Assembly: GCF_000240165.1 (NCBI RefSeq)
Contig: NC_017586.1
Coordinates: forward strand, 5,593,228 to 5,657,227
Length of the DNA stretch: 64,000 nucleotides
Origin: Streptantibioticus cattleyicolor NRRL 8057 = DSM 46488
Lineage (GTDB): Bacteria; Actinomycetota; Actinomycetes; Streptomycetales; Streptomycetaceae
Direction: 5' to 3'
Below are positions 36,214 through 43,897 of the stretch, piece by piece. The position numbers and the translations under genes are program-made. The number at the start of each line of letters is the position of its first letter. The first letter of the stretch is position 1. The notes under the pieces are model-generated. The model was not told the origin of the DNA and ran no database searches. It saw only the letters and a list, made by a program, of their open reading frames with translations.

Positions 36214-36681
36214 TCAGATCCGGTCGTGCCAGGTCGCCAGGGAGAGCCGTTTGGCGGGTCCGGCCACCGTCCACACCACCCGCCAGCGGTCCGGCCCCAG
36301 CACCTCGAACTCGCCCCGGTACAGGTCGGCGGAGCACGGGTGATCGGCGGTCCACCGGCCCTCGCGCAGGTCCAGCGGGTGGAACGGACGCCCGTCGGCG
36401 AAGCACACCAGGGCCGTGCCGTCCGGACCCGGCTCGAAGCGGTGCCCACGGTACGCCGGACGGGTGACCCCGCCCCAGGTGAACTCGCCGGACTCGGAGT
36501 GCGTCAGCGCCCCGCCCGGTGCCTCGCGGACGAACACCCCCGTGCCGCGGAAGACCCCGGTGGCGCCCGCGTCCAGGTCCCGCACCTCGCGCTCCACCCG
36601 CCAGCGCCCCTCCAGATACCCCAGGACGTCCGCCACCGGATACCCCGGGCCGCCCTCGTACCCCCGCGCCGCCACCGCCAT
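36214..36681 (-). CDS. DUF6314 family protein
   Basis: This 155-residue protein appears to be a single lipocalin-like/calycin beta-barrel: YLEGRWRVEREVRD at the N-terminus, FRGTGVFVRE, GHRFEPGPDGTALVCFADGRPFHPLDLREGRW, then HPCSADLYRGEFEVLGPDRWRVVW. These features fit the DUF6314 family. GAGGTG precedes the ATG at 36681. Function unknown; small hydrophobic ligand binding is possible. It is on the same strand as the dehydrogenase but separated from it by 110 bases. Confidence 0.75.
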   Translation of the reverse strand: MAVAARGYEGGPGYPVADVLGYLEGRWRVEREVRDLDAGATGVFRGTGVFVREAPGGALTHSESGEFTWGGVTRPAYRGHRFEPGPDGTALVCFADGRPFHPLDLREGRWTADHPCSADLYRGEFEVLGPDRWRVVWTVAGPAKRLSLATWHDRI

Positions 36682-36802
36682 CACCTCGCCTCCCGCACCG
36701 AGCCTAACCGCCCGGCGCGACGCGCCCCGTGCCGTACCACCGCCCGGCCCCCGCCGCGGCCCTACCATCGGCACACCACCGTGCCCGCCGCGCCCGGACC
36801 CC

Positions 36803-36970
36803 CTGGTGCCGCGTCAGCCAGGGTTTGCCCCGTCGCGACGCCCGGCACGGCGCCTCGCGGCGTTGCCGGACCGACCGAGTAGGCCCACTACGAGGTCGAT
36901 CCGGCGCCTTGCGACGCGCCGCACCGGACGCCGCTCCTCACCGGGCAAACCCCGGCTGACGCGGCACCAG
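36803..36970. mobile_element. MITE-like element 1 with 28-bp terminal inverted repeats
   Basis: The 168-bp segment has no ORF of its own. Its left end reads CTGGTGCCGCGTCAGCC, A, GGGTTTGCCC; the right end read in reverse is the same except G for the A, so 27 of 28 positions match. The next bases also show GC-rich inverted symmetry (CGTCGCGACG, and GGACGCC toward the right end). A shorter relative lies at 40206-40313. No clear target-site duplication is visible. It ends 25 bases before the glycoside hydrolase start and may supply that gene's upstream region. Confidence 0.75.
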
Positions 36971-36994
36971 GAACCGGTCGCGAGGGACGCCGAC

Positions 36995-38266
36995 ATGACG
37001 CCACGTCAGGGGGCTGACATGCACGACACCGGCACGGCCCGTACCCGTCCGATCGACCGCCGGCGCTTCGCCACCGCCGCGGCGGCCACCCTGCTGGCCG
37101 CCGCGGGGCCGGCACCCGAGGCGTCGGCCGCCCGCCACCGCCGGTGGCCCGAGCAGTTCCGCGGCATGTGGGTCGCCACCGTCGCCAACATCGACTGGCC
37201 CTCCGCGCCCGGACTGCCCGCCCACCGCCAGCGCGCCGAACTCGACACCCTCCTCGACACCGCGCTCACCCGCCGGCTCAACGCGGTGATCCTCCAGGTC
37301 AGACCCGCCGCCGACGCCTTCTGGCCGTCCCGGTACGAGCCCTGGTCGCGGTATCTGACCGGTACCCAGGGGCGCGACCCGGGGTGGGACCCACTGGGGT
37401 ACGCGGTGCGCGCCGCCCACGACCGCGGGCTGGAACTGCACGCCTGGTTCAACCCGTACCGCGTCGCCAACACCGCCGACGCCGGCGCCCTCGTCCCCTG
37501 GCACCCGGCCCGCCGCCACCCCGACTGGGTGGTCGCCTACGGCGGCGGGCTGTACTACAACCCCGGGCTCCCCGAGGTCCGCCGGTTCGTCGAGGACGCC
37601 ATGCTGGACGCGGTGGCCCGCTACCCGCTCGACGCCGTCCACTGGGACGACTACTTCTACCCCTACCCGGTCGCCGGCCGGCCCTTCGACGACGACGCCG
37701 CGTACGCCGCGTACGGCGGGGACTTCCCGGACCGGGCGAGCTGGCGGCGGCACAACACCGACCTGCTGGTACGCGAGACCGCCGAACGCATCCGCCGCAC
37801 CCGCCCCGGCACCCGCTTCGGCATCAGCCCGTTCGGCGTGTGGCGCAACCGCTCCAGCGACCCGCTCGGCTCGGCCACCACCGCGGGCGTCCAGTCCTAC
37901 GACGACCTGTACGCCGACACCCGCACCTGGGTGCGGCAGGGCTGGATCGACTACATCTGCCCGCAGTTGTACTGGAGCATCGGGCCCGGCGCCGCCGACT
38001 ACGCGGTGCTCGTCCCGTGGTGGGCGCGGACCGTCGAGGGCACCCGGACGCACCTGTACATCGGTGAGGCGCTCTACAAACAGGGCGGCTCCGGCGCCTG
38101 GAGCGACCCGGCCGAACTCACCCGCCACCTCGACCTGGACGCCCGCTACCCGCAGGTCCGCGGCAACGCCTACTTCTCCGCCAAGGACGTGGCCGCCGAC
38201 CCCACCGGCGCGCTGCGCCGCGTGGTGCGCGACCACTACCCGACCCGGGCCCGGGTGCCGCGCTGA
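36995..38266 (+). CDS. Tat-exported GHL10/DUF187-family glycoside hydrolase
   Basis: This protein of about 423 residues has a twin-arginine-type signal (IDRRRFATAAAATLLAAA) ending near EASAA. The mature part is a TIM-barrel glycoside hydrolase of the family-10-like GHL10/YngK group: FRGMWVATVANIDWPS, VILQVRPAADAFW, LELHAWFNPYRVAN, DAVHWDDYFYPYP and FGISPFGVWRN, with WIDYICPQLYWSI near the end. The acidic pairs in HWDDYFYP and CPQLYW surroundings are the likely active site. I used the ATG at 36995 (GAGGGA seven bases upstream); the ATG at 37019 is an alternative. It probably acts on cell-wall or extracellular glycans outside the cell. Confidence 0.88.
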   Translation: MTPRQGADMHDTGTARTRPIDRRRFATAAAATLLAAAGPAPEASAARHRRWPEQFRGMWVATVANIDWPSAPGLPAHRQRAELDTLLDTALTRRLNAVILQVRPAADAFWPSRYEPWSRYLTGTQGRDPGWDPLGYAVRAAHDRGLELHAWFNPYRVANTADAGALVPWHPARRHPDWVVAYGGGLYYNPGLPEVRRFVEDAMLDAVARYPLDAVHWDDYFYPYPVAGRPFDDDAAYAAYGGDFPDRASWRRHNTDLLVRETAERIRRTRPGTRFGISPFGVWRNRSSDPLGSATTAGVQSYDDLYADTRTWVRQGWIDYICPQLYWSIGPGAADYAVLVPWWARTVEGTRTHLYIGEALYKQGGSGAWSDPAELTRHLDLDARYPQVRGNAYFSAKDVAADPTGALRRVVRDHYPTRARVPR

Positions 38267-38276
38267 CGTGCCGGAC

Positions 38277-38304
38277 GCCGGGGAAGGCTCCCACCGTCCC
38301 CGGC
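38277..38304 (+). terminator. Possible terminator after the glycoside hydrolase
   Basis: GCCGGGGA pairs perfectly with TCCCCGGC across a 12-base loop, 11 bases after the stop codon and just before the convergent DUF1918 gene. Confidence 0.5.
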
Positions 38305-38311
38305 GCCGCGG

Positions 38312-38524
38312 TCAGCCGGTGGTGGGGGTGCCCACCCCGGGGGCGGGGTGGCGGACCACGGAATCGGGGCCGGGGGAGACCACGCCTTCGTGCCCGTCCT
38401 CGAACTTGACCCGGTACGGCGGTTCGCCTCCGGTACCCAGGACCTCGACGATCTTGCCGACGTGGTCCCGCTGCCCCACGACCCTGCCGTGCTGGAGCAG
38501 CTCGTCGCCCTGCTGCGCCTTCAT
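38312..38524 (-). CDS. DUF1918 small protein
   Basis: This 70-residue protein matches DUF1918: GDELLQHGRVVGQRDHVGKIVEVLG followed by PPYRVKFEDGHEGVVSPGPDS, an SH3-like beta fold. The family is common in actinobacteria, often in several copies. The ATG is preceded by AGGTCCTCTC on the coding strand, a weak ribosome site. Function is unknown. Confidence 0.85.
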   Translation of the reverse strand: MKAQQGDELLQHGRVVGQRDHVGKIVEVLGTGGEPPYRVKFEDGHEGVVSPGPDSVVRHPAPGVGTPTTG

Positions 38525-38649
38525 GAGAGGACCTCCCGCCTGTTACGAGAACTGTGTCAAGGCGTACGTCCGTCGCGATATCCCAGTCTATCCACGTGGC
38601 CACCGGGTGCACCCGGCGCGCGGGCGGCGGTCCGGGACCCGCGCCGCCG

Positions 38650-39549
38650 TCAGCCGCGCAGCCGGGCCGCCAGTGCCGCCAGCCGCTCCCGCCAGGCGGC
38701 CAGCGCCGCGTCCCGCGCTTCCGGCACCGCCGCCGGGCCGCACTGGGTGAGCACCAGCCGGGCGCCCGGCCGGCTGCCCGGGGCGAGCCGCCAGCGCACC
38801 CGCCCGGCCGGCTCGCCGGACCCGTCCCGCCACAGGTATTCGAGGACCGCGGGCGGTTCGCACGCGGTGACCGGACCGGGCACCACACCAGGCGCGGTGA
38901 ACCCCTCCGGCGGCTCCGCGCCGACCGGCGGCGCCCCCTCGGCGGAACCGCCGAGCACCGCCCACACCGCCGCCGTGGGACGGGTCAGCTGCCGCTCGAA
39001 GCAGACCAGCCACCCGTCCGTGTCCTCCCGCACCCGCCCCGCGTCCAGCCCGAACCGGGTCAGGTACGCGTCGTGCAGCTCCGGCGGCACCGGATCCGGC
39101 GCGGGGCCGGCCCCGGGACGCCCGTCCACCAGCGCGGCCAGCGCGTCCACGGCACGCTCCCACACCGCGGCGTAGCCGGCCGCCGCGTACCGGTCGTCGA
39201 AGAGGTGGGTGAGGACCAGCAGCGTGCCCCGCGCCCCTTCCCGCAGCAGGTCGAAACGGATCCGGCCCTCGCCCTCCCGGGGCATCGTCGGCGGGGTGCG
39301 CACCCGCAACTCCAGCGAACGGGGCGGATCCAACTCGTCCACGACCGCGCTGAACCCCGCCCCGCGCCCGGCGTCGAACCGGAAGACACCGCCGGTCCGC
39401 GGCTCGGCCACCAGGACCCGGAACGGATACCACCGGCTGAGCCGGTCGGCCTCGGTCAGCGCCGGCCACACCTCCTGCGGCGGACGGTCCAGCCGCCGCG
39501 CCATCCGCAGCGCCGGGCGGCCGTCCCGGGTGGTCAACGTGGCGTCCAT
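38650..39549 (-). CDS. Tandem SRPBCC (AHSA1-like) domain protein
   Basis: This 299-residue protein contains two helix-grip START-like domains. The first (about 1-150) begins LRMARRLDRPPQEVWPALTEADRLSRWYPFRVLV and continues FDAGRGAGFSAVVDELDPPRSLELRV; the second (about 160-299) begins CFERQLTRPTAAVWAVLGG and ends with a long helix ARDAALAAWRERLAALAARLR. This two-domain form is common among Streptomyces activators of Hsp90 ATPase-like proteins, which are often paired with ArsR regulators; none is adjacent here. Ligand and function unknown. Confidence 0.82.
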   Translation of the reverse strand: MDATLTTRDGRPALRMARRLDRPPQEVWPALTEADRLSRWYPFRVLVAEPRTGGVFRFDAGRGAGFSAVVDELDPPRSLELRVRTPPTMPREGEGRIRFDLLREGARGTLLVLTHLFDDRYAAAGYAAVWERAVDALAALVDGRPGAGPAPDPVPPELHDAYLTRFGLDAGRVREDTDGWLVCFERQLTRPTAAVWAVLGGSAEGAPPVGAEPPEGFTAPGVVPGPVTACEPPAVLEYLWRDGSGEPAGRVRWRLAPGSRPGARLVLTQCGPAAVPEARDAALAAWRERLAALAARLRG

Positions 39550-39612
39550 GGCGTCGTCCTCCCGGAGCGTCGGTGGCCTCCGCCCGCCGGGTACCCCGTT
39601 TCCGTCATCCGC

Positions 39613-40167
39613 TCATAGCGACCGCACCACCCGGGCCGGGTTGCCCACCGCCAGCACCCGCGGCGGCAGATCGCGGGTGACCACCGATCCGGCGCCCACC
39701 ACGGTGTCGGCGCCGATGGTCACCCCGGGGCAGACGATCACGCCGCCGCCCAGCCAGACGTTGTCCCCGATGGTCACCGGCACCCCCTTCTCCCACCCCT
39801 CCCGGCGCCGCGCCGGATCCATCTCGTGCACCGGGGTGAGCACCTGCACGTTGGGTCCGATCTGCACGTCGGCCCCGATCGTGATCCGCCCGGTGTCCAG
39901 GAAGACCGCGCCGAAATTGACGAACGTGCCCGACCCGATGGTGATGTTGTAACCGAAGTCGCAGCGGAACGGCGCCCGCACCCGCACCCCCTCGCCCACC
40001 GACCCCAGCAACTCCCGCAGGATCTCCTCCCGCCGGGCCGCGTCCGCCGGCGCCACCGCCTCGTACGCCGCGCACAACTCGGCCCGCCGAAGCGACTCCG
40101 CCGCCAGCTCCGGGTCGTCCGGCAGATACCACTCACCGGCCAGCATCCGCTTCTTCTGCTCGCCCAC
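39613..40167 (-). CDS. Maltose/sugar O-acetyltransferase (left-handed beta-helix)
   Basis: This 184-residue hexapeptide-repeat acetyltransferase starts with the family's helical MAC domain (EQKKRMLAGEWYLPDDPELAAESLRRAELC), followed by hexapeptide coils (VRVRAPFRCDFGYNITIGSGTFVNFGAVFLD, IGADVQIGPNVQVLTP) with catalytic His in LTPVHEMD, ending VIVCPGVTIGADTVVGAGSVVTRDLPP. It transfers acetyl from acetyl-CoA to maltose, galactoside or similar sugars. The GTG at 40167 with AAGGGGAG upstream is the likely start. The open frame continues upstream into MITE 2, which therefore lies in the 5' region. Confidence 0.88.
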   Translation of the reverse strand: MGEQKKRMLAGEWYLPDDPELAAESLRRAELCAAYEAVAPADAARREEILRELLGSVGEGVRVRAPFRCDFGYNITIGSGTFVNFGAVFLDTGRITIGADVQIGPNVQVLTPVHEMDPARRREGWEKGVPVTIGDNVWLGGGVIVCPGVTIGADTVVGAGSVVTRDLPPRVLAVGNPARVVRSL

Positions 40168-40205
40168 GGTCTCCCCTTCGTCGGTAGCGTCCGGGCCGGA
40201 GCCCG

Positions 40206-40313
40206 GTGCCGCGTCAGCCAGGGTCCGCCCCGTCACGACGCCCGTCACGACGCCTCGCGACGCACCGCGCCGGACGCCGCTCCTCACCGGGCGAACCTTG
40301 ACTGACGCGGCAC
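40206..40313. mobile_element. MITE-like element 2, internally deleted relative of element 1
   Basis: This 108-bp segment starts GTGCCGCGTCAGCCAGGGTC and ends, read in reverse, GTGCCGCGTCAGTCAAGGTT, both followed by CGCCC. Inside it repeats element 1's CACGACGCC and GGACGCCGCTCCTCACCGGG but lacks about 50 central bases of it. It lies between the divergent acetyltransferase and Cds1-like genes and must contribute to or displace their promoters. No ORF, no obvious target duplication. Confidence 0.72.
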
Positions 40314-40325
40314 TAGGGTGCCGTC

Positions 40326-41402
40326 ATGACCGTGGTGGACGTCAACTCCTGGGCCGCGCGGGCGATCCGGCGGCTGCACGCCGAGGGCGGCGGCGCGCAG
40401 ACCCCGTTGCGCCGGCTGCCGCTGCCCGCCGGATGGCACGTCGAGGTGTACCTCAAGGACGAGTCCGCGCACCCCACCGGCACCGTCAAGCACCGCCTGG
40501 TACGCGCGCTGTACTGCCACGCGATCGCCTCCGGGCGGATCGGCCCGGAGACCGAGGTGGTCACGGGCACCGGCGGCCCGGTCGCGGTGGCCGGGGCGTA
40601 CTTCGCGCGGCTGCTGGGGCTGTCGTTCACCGCGGTGCTGCCGGCGCGGACCCCGGCGGCCGTACGGGACGGCGTCGAGCGGTACGGCGGACGGTGGCAC
40701 ACCGCCGAGCAGCCGCCCGCCGCCCTCCAGCGGGAGGCCGCCCAGGTCGCCGAAGGCCTCGGCGGCCACGCCCTGGACCACTTCGCCGACGCCGCGCAGG
40801 CCGTGCTGGGCTGCGGCGCGCCGACCGTCGCCGACGAGATCTTCGACCAACTGCGCGGCACCGGGCACCCGGTGCCGCGCTGGATCGTCACCGGCGCCGG
40901 AACCGGGGCCACCTCCGCGACGACCGGCCGCCATCTGCGCCGGCACGGGTACGACGCCCGGCTCGCCGTGGTGGACCCGGAGGGCTCGGCCTACTTCCCC
41001 GGCTGGACCCTCGGCCGCCGCGACTACACCACCGGGCTGCCCTCCCGCATCCCCGGCATCGGCCGCCCCCGTGTCGAGCCCGCCTTCGAACCGGGCGTGG
41101 TCGACCTGGTGATCCCCGTCCCGGACGCGGCGAGCCCGGCGGCGGTACGGTGGCTCGCCCGGACCGCCGGCCTCGCCGCCGGCCCGGCCACCGGCACCGT
41201 CCTGTGGGGCCTGTGCCACCTGGTGGCCGGCCTGGTCGAGCGGGGCACCCCCGGCAGCGTCGTCGCCGTCGCCGGTGACGGCGCCCGCCCCGACGACACC
41301 GTGCCCGCCGCCCGGTCCCACGCCCCCGACCCGTACGAGGCCGCCCTCGACCGCTTCCTGTCCACGGCCCGTAGCCCGGTCGTGGACGGCGGGGTGGGGT
41401 AA
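40326..41402 (+). CDS. Cysteine synthase-fold PLP enzyme, Cds1 (L-cysteine desulfhydrase)-like
   Basis: This 358-residue fold type II PLP protein has the Schiff-base Lys55 in HPTGTVKHRLVRAL, where Mtb Cds1 has HPTGSLKHR. The phosphate-binding loop is GAGTGATSATTG. The neighbouring VTGTGGPVAVAGAYFARLLGL corresponds to the substrate carboxylate loop, which in Cds1/cysteine synthases usually reads S-S/G-G-N/S-T; here the Ser/Asn/Thr pattern is altered. Cds1 converts cysteine to pyruvate, ammonia and sulfide. The altered loop may change substrate or activity. Its ATG is 12 bases after MITE 2, without a clear ribosome site. Confidence 0.78.
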   Translation: MTVVDVNSWAARAIRRLHAEGGGAQTPLRRLPLPAGWHVEVYLKDESAHPTGTVKHRLVRALYCHAIASGRIGPETEVVTGTGGPVAVAGAYFARLLGLSFTAVLPARTPAAVRDGVERYGGRWHTAEQPPAALQREAAQVAEGLGGHALDHFADAAQAVLGCGAPTVADEIFDQLRGTGHPVPRWIVTGAGTGATSATTGRHLRRHGYDARLAVVDPEGSAYFPGWTLGRRDYTTGLPSRIPGIGRPRVEPAFEPGVVDLVIPVPDAASPAAVRWLARTAGLAAGPATGTVLWGLCHLVAGLVERGTPGSVVAVAGDGARPDDTVPAARSHAPDPYEAALDRFLSTARSPVVDGGVG

Positions 41403-41754
41403 GGGAGTCGGGCCGGTTGCACCCGTAGCCCTGCCGTGGACGGCTGCACGGCGTAGGGGGTCAGCGGCGCGCGACGGGTCGTGGCCGCCGTCGACCGGTC
41501 CCCGGGCGCCGCCCGCGTCCCCGTCACCGAACACGGTCTCCCGTAAGGGAGTCGGCGGCTCGCGGAACCCTCCGGGACCCACGCGGGACCCTCCCGGCAG
41601 GGGCCGGGGGCCGTACCCGTAGTCCTTGGGAGCTACGTGGCGGGTGGGCTCCGGAGCGGGGCGCGGGGGACGGGGCGGGGTCCGTAGCGTCCGTGGCCGC
41701 CGGTCGTTGTCGCGAGCGGTGTCGGAGTTCCCGGTACGGAAGGACCACACAAGC
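41403..41754. other. Gene-poor stretch with short degenerate repeats
   Basis: No credible gene on either strand. The 3' end of the preceding gene is partly duplicated: CCCGTAGCCCGGTCGTGGACGG at 41369-41390 recurs as CCCGTAGCCCTGCCGTGGACGG at 41421-41442, each time followed by a stop-like TAA/TAG, and GTAAGGGAGTCGG occurs at both 41400 and 41543. The last 100 bases should hold the promoter of the secreted hydrolase operon, but I see no convincing consensus. Confidence 0.55.
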
Positions 41755-42738
41755 ATGGTGTCCCGCTCTCGCGGTGGCCGGTTGGGCCGTGCGTTGCTCG
41801 CCGCGTCGGTCATCGGGTCGGTGGCCGTTCCGGTGGCGGGGGCGGCGCGTCCCTCGGCCGTGCCGGCGCCCGCCCCGGCCGCGTCGCCGTTCGTCGCGGC
41901 GGCCACCCCCGCGCTCCTCGACGCGCGGTACGCCGCCGGCCGCCAGGCCGTGCTGGACGCCGAGCGGGCCGCCACCGGCCACGGCGACCGGGCCCGGGCC
42001 GCGAAGCTGGCCGCCATGGCCGCCCCCGGCCGGCACTTCCTGTCGTTCGACGGACGGGACGGCGGCCGGAGCGTCGAGGTCTTCGGCGACTTGGCGCACG
42101 CCCGGCGGATCGCCGTACTGGTGCCGGGCACCGACACCGGGATCGACACCTACCAGCGGTTCGCGGCCGACGCGCGGGCGCTCCAGGGGCGGCTCGACGC
42201 GGCCGGGAGCGGCGCGGCCGTGGTGGCCTGGCTCGGCTACCGGCCGCCCGCCATGATCAGCCTGCGGGTGCTCGGCCCCGCCCCGGCGCGGCGGGCGGCT
42301 CCCGCGCTGCGGGGGTTCGTCGGCCGGCTGGCATCCGTCCTGCCCGCCGCGCGGATCACCGTGGTCTGCCACTCCTACGGCTCGCTCGTCTGCGCGCAGG
42401 CCGCCGACGGGATCCGGGCCGCCGCCATCGTGCTGTTCGGCAGCCCCGGCACCGGCGGCACCGGGCGCCCGCACACAACAGCGCAGTTGTGGGCGGGACG
42501 CAGCACCGGCGACTGGATCTCCGGCGTACCGCACGTGCGGCTGCGGCTGCCGTTCGGCACCCTGGGCCTGGGGGAGGACCCCATGTCACCCCGGTTCGGC
42601 GCCCGGCTGTTCGACGCCGGCCACGGCAGCCACGCCGGATACCTGCGGCCGGGGTCGCCGGCGCTGGAGAACATCGCCCGGATCGTCACCGGCGCCACCC
42701 CCACCGCGCCCACCACCGGGCAGGCCCGCCATGCGTGA
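41755..42738 (+). CDS. Secreted DUF1023-type alpha/beta hydrolase
   Basis: This 327-residue protein has a signal peptide (about residues 1-30, ending VAGAARP) and an Ala-rich spacer. The hydrolase core shows VLVPGTDTGIDTYQRFAADARAL, then the nucleophile elbow VVCHSYGSLVCAQAA (Ser) and GSPGTGG; near the C-terminus DAGHGSHAGYLRPGSPALENIARIV provides the His. This matches DUF1023 proteins. GGAAGG precedes the ATG. It begins an operon with an acyltransferase and a two-component system, each overlapping the next by 4-8 bases, so all four probably share one function at the cell envelope. Confidence 0.85.
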   Translation: MVSRSRGGRLGRALLAASVIGSVAVPVAGAARPSAVPAPAPAASPFVAAATPALLDARYAAGRQAVLDAERAATGHGDRARAAKLAAMAAPGRHFLSFDGRDGGRSVEVFGDLAHARRIAVLVPGTDTGIDTYQRFAADARALQGRLDAAGSGAAVVAWLGYRPPAMISLRVLGPAPARRAAPALRGFVGRLASVLPAARITVVCHSYGSLVCAQAADGIRAAAIVLFGSPGTGGTGRPHTTAQLWAGRSTGDWISGVPHVRLRLPFGTLGLGEDPMSPRFGARLFDAGHGSHAGYLRPGSPALENIARIVTGATPTAPTTGQARHA

Positions 42739-43897
42739 CCTCGTCCGGCGTATCGACGCCGCCACCCCGCCCGACCGCGACCGGGCCCTGGACGCGCTGC
42801 GTGCCCTGGCCATCTGCGGGGTCGTCCTCGGCCACTGGCTGGTGACCGCCCTGGTCGCCGACAGCGGCACCCTGCACGGCGAGAGCCCGCTCGCCCGCCT
42901 GCCGCAACTCACCCCGATCTCCTGGGTGTTGCAGACCCTCGCCGTCTTCTTCCTGGTCTCCGGCCGGGTCGCGGCGGCCGGTTACGTCACGCACCGGGCC
43001 CGGGGCGGCGGCTACCGGCGGTGGCTCGGCGCCCGGCTGGTCCGGCTGTCCCGGCCGGTGGTCGCGGTGGTGGCGGTGTGGACGGTGGTGGCCGGGGTGC
43101 TGCTCGCCGCGGGCGTGCCGGTGGCCACCGTGCACACGCTGGTGAAGCTGGTGCTCTCGCCGCTGTGGTTTTTGCTGGTGCTCGCCGGGCTGACCGCGCT
43201 CACCCCGCTGGTGGTCCGGTTGCACCCGGGGTGGCCGGCGGCCGTGGTGGCGGCGGTGGACGTGTGCCGGTTCGCCCTCGGCGGCCCCGGCTGGCTCGGC
43301 TGGGTCAACGTGGCCGCGGGGTGGCTCGTCCCGTACTGCCTGGGCGCGGCGTGGGCGCGCGGACGGCTGGCCGGACGCGGCACCGGGTGGGCGCTGTTGT
43401 GCGGCGGGGCGGCGGCCACCGTCTGCCTGGTGTGCTGGGCCGGTTACCCCGCGGCCATGGTGGGGGTCAACGGCGCCGCGGTCTCCAACCTGAACCCGCC
43501 CACCCTGGCCGCGGTCACCTTCGGGCTCACCCAGTGCGGGGCGGCTCTGCTGCTGCTCGGCGGGCTGCGGCGGCTGACGGCCCGTCCGGTGGTGTGGGCG
43601 GTGGTGGCGGTGGCCAACCTCTACGCGATGACGGTCTTCCTGTGGCACCAGACCGCGATGATGGCGGTCACCGCCGTCGGGCTGTCGGCCGGCCACCCGC
43701 TGCCCGGACTGCACACCCGGCCCGACGGATACGGCTGGGTGCTCGCCCGGCTCGCCTGGCTGCCGGTGTTCGCGACGGCGCTGCTGTTCTGCTGGGCCGC
43801 CTTCCACCGCTGGGAGCAGTCCGGCCGCCGCCGTGGCGGTGCGGTGGTGGTGCGCCAGGGATGCCCCACGGCCGCGGGGGCGGTGCGCGATGCCTAG
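42731..43897 (+). CDS. Acyltransferase-3-like integral membrane protein
   Basis: This 388-residue protein has about ten hydrophobic helices. The first bears the acyltransferase-3 pattern RALDALRALAICGVVLGHWLVTAL, with the conserved Arg and His; later PISWVLQTLAVFFLVSGRVAAAGY and VFLWHQTAMMAV are also family features. Such proteins acetylate or acylate extracytoplasmic sugars or lipids. Its ATG overlaps the 3' end of the secreted hydrolase gene by 8 bases and its stop overlaps the histidine kinase start by 8. An esterase plus acyltransferase pair suggests acyl-group addition and removal on an exported product. Confidence 0.85.
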   Translation: MRDLVRRIDAATPPDRDRALDALRALAICGVVLGHWLVTALVADSGTLHGESPLARLPQLTPISWVLQTLAVFFLVSGRVAAAGYVTHRARGGGYRRWLGARLVRLSRPVVAVVAVWTVVAGVLLAAGVPVATVHTLVKLVLSPLWFLLVLAGLTALTPLVVRLHPGWPAAVVAAVDVCRFALGGPGWLGWVNVAAGWLVPYCLGAAWARGRLAGRGTGWALLCGGAAATVCLVCWAGYPAAMVGVNGAAVSNLNPPTLAAVTFGLTQCGAALLLLGGLRRLTARPVVWAVVAVANLYAMTVFLWHQTAMMAVTAVGLSAGHPLPGLHTRPDGYGWVLARLAWLPVFATALLFCWAAFHRWEQSGRRRGGAVVVRQGCPTAAGAVRDA

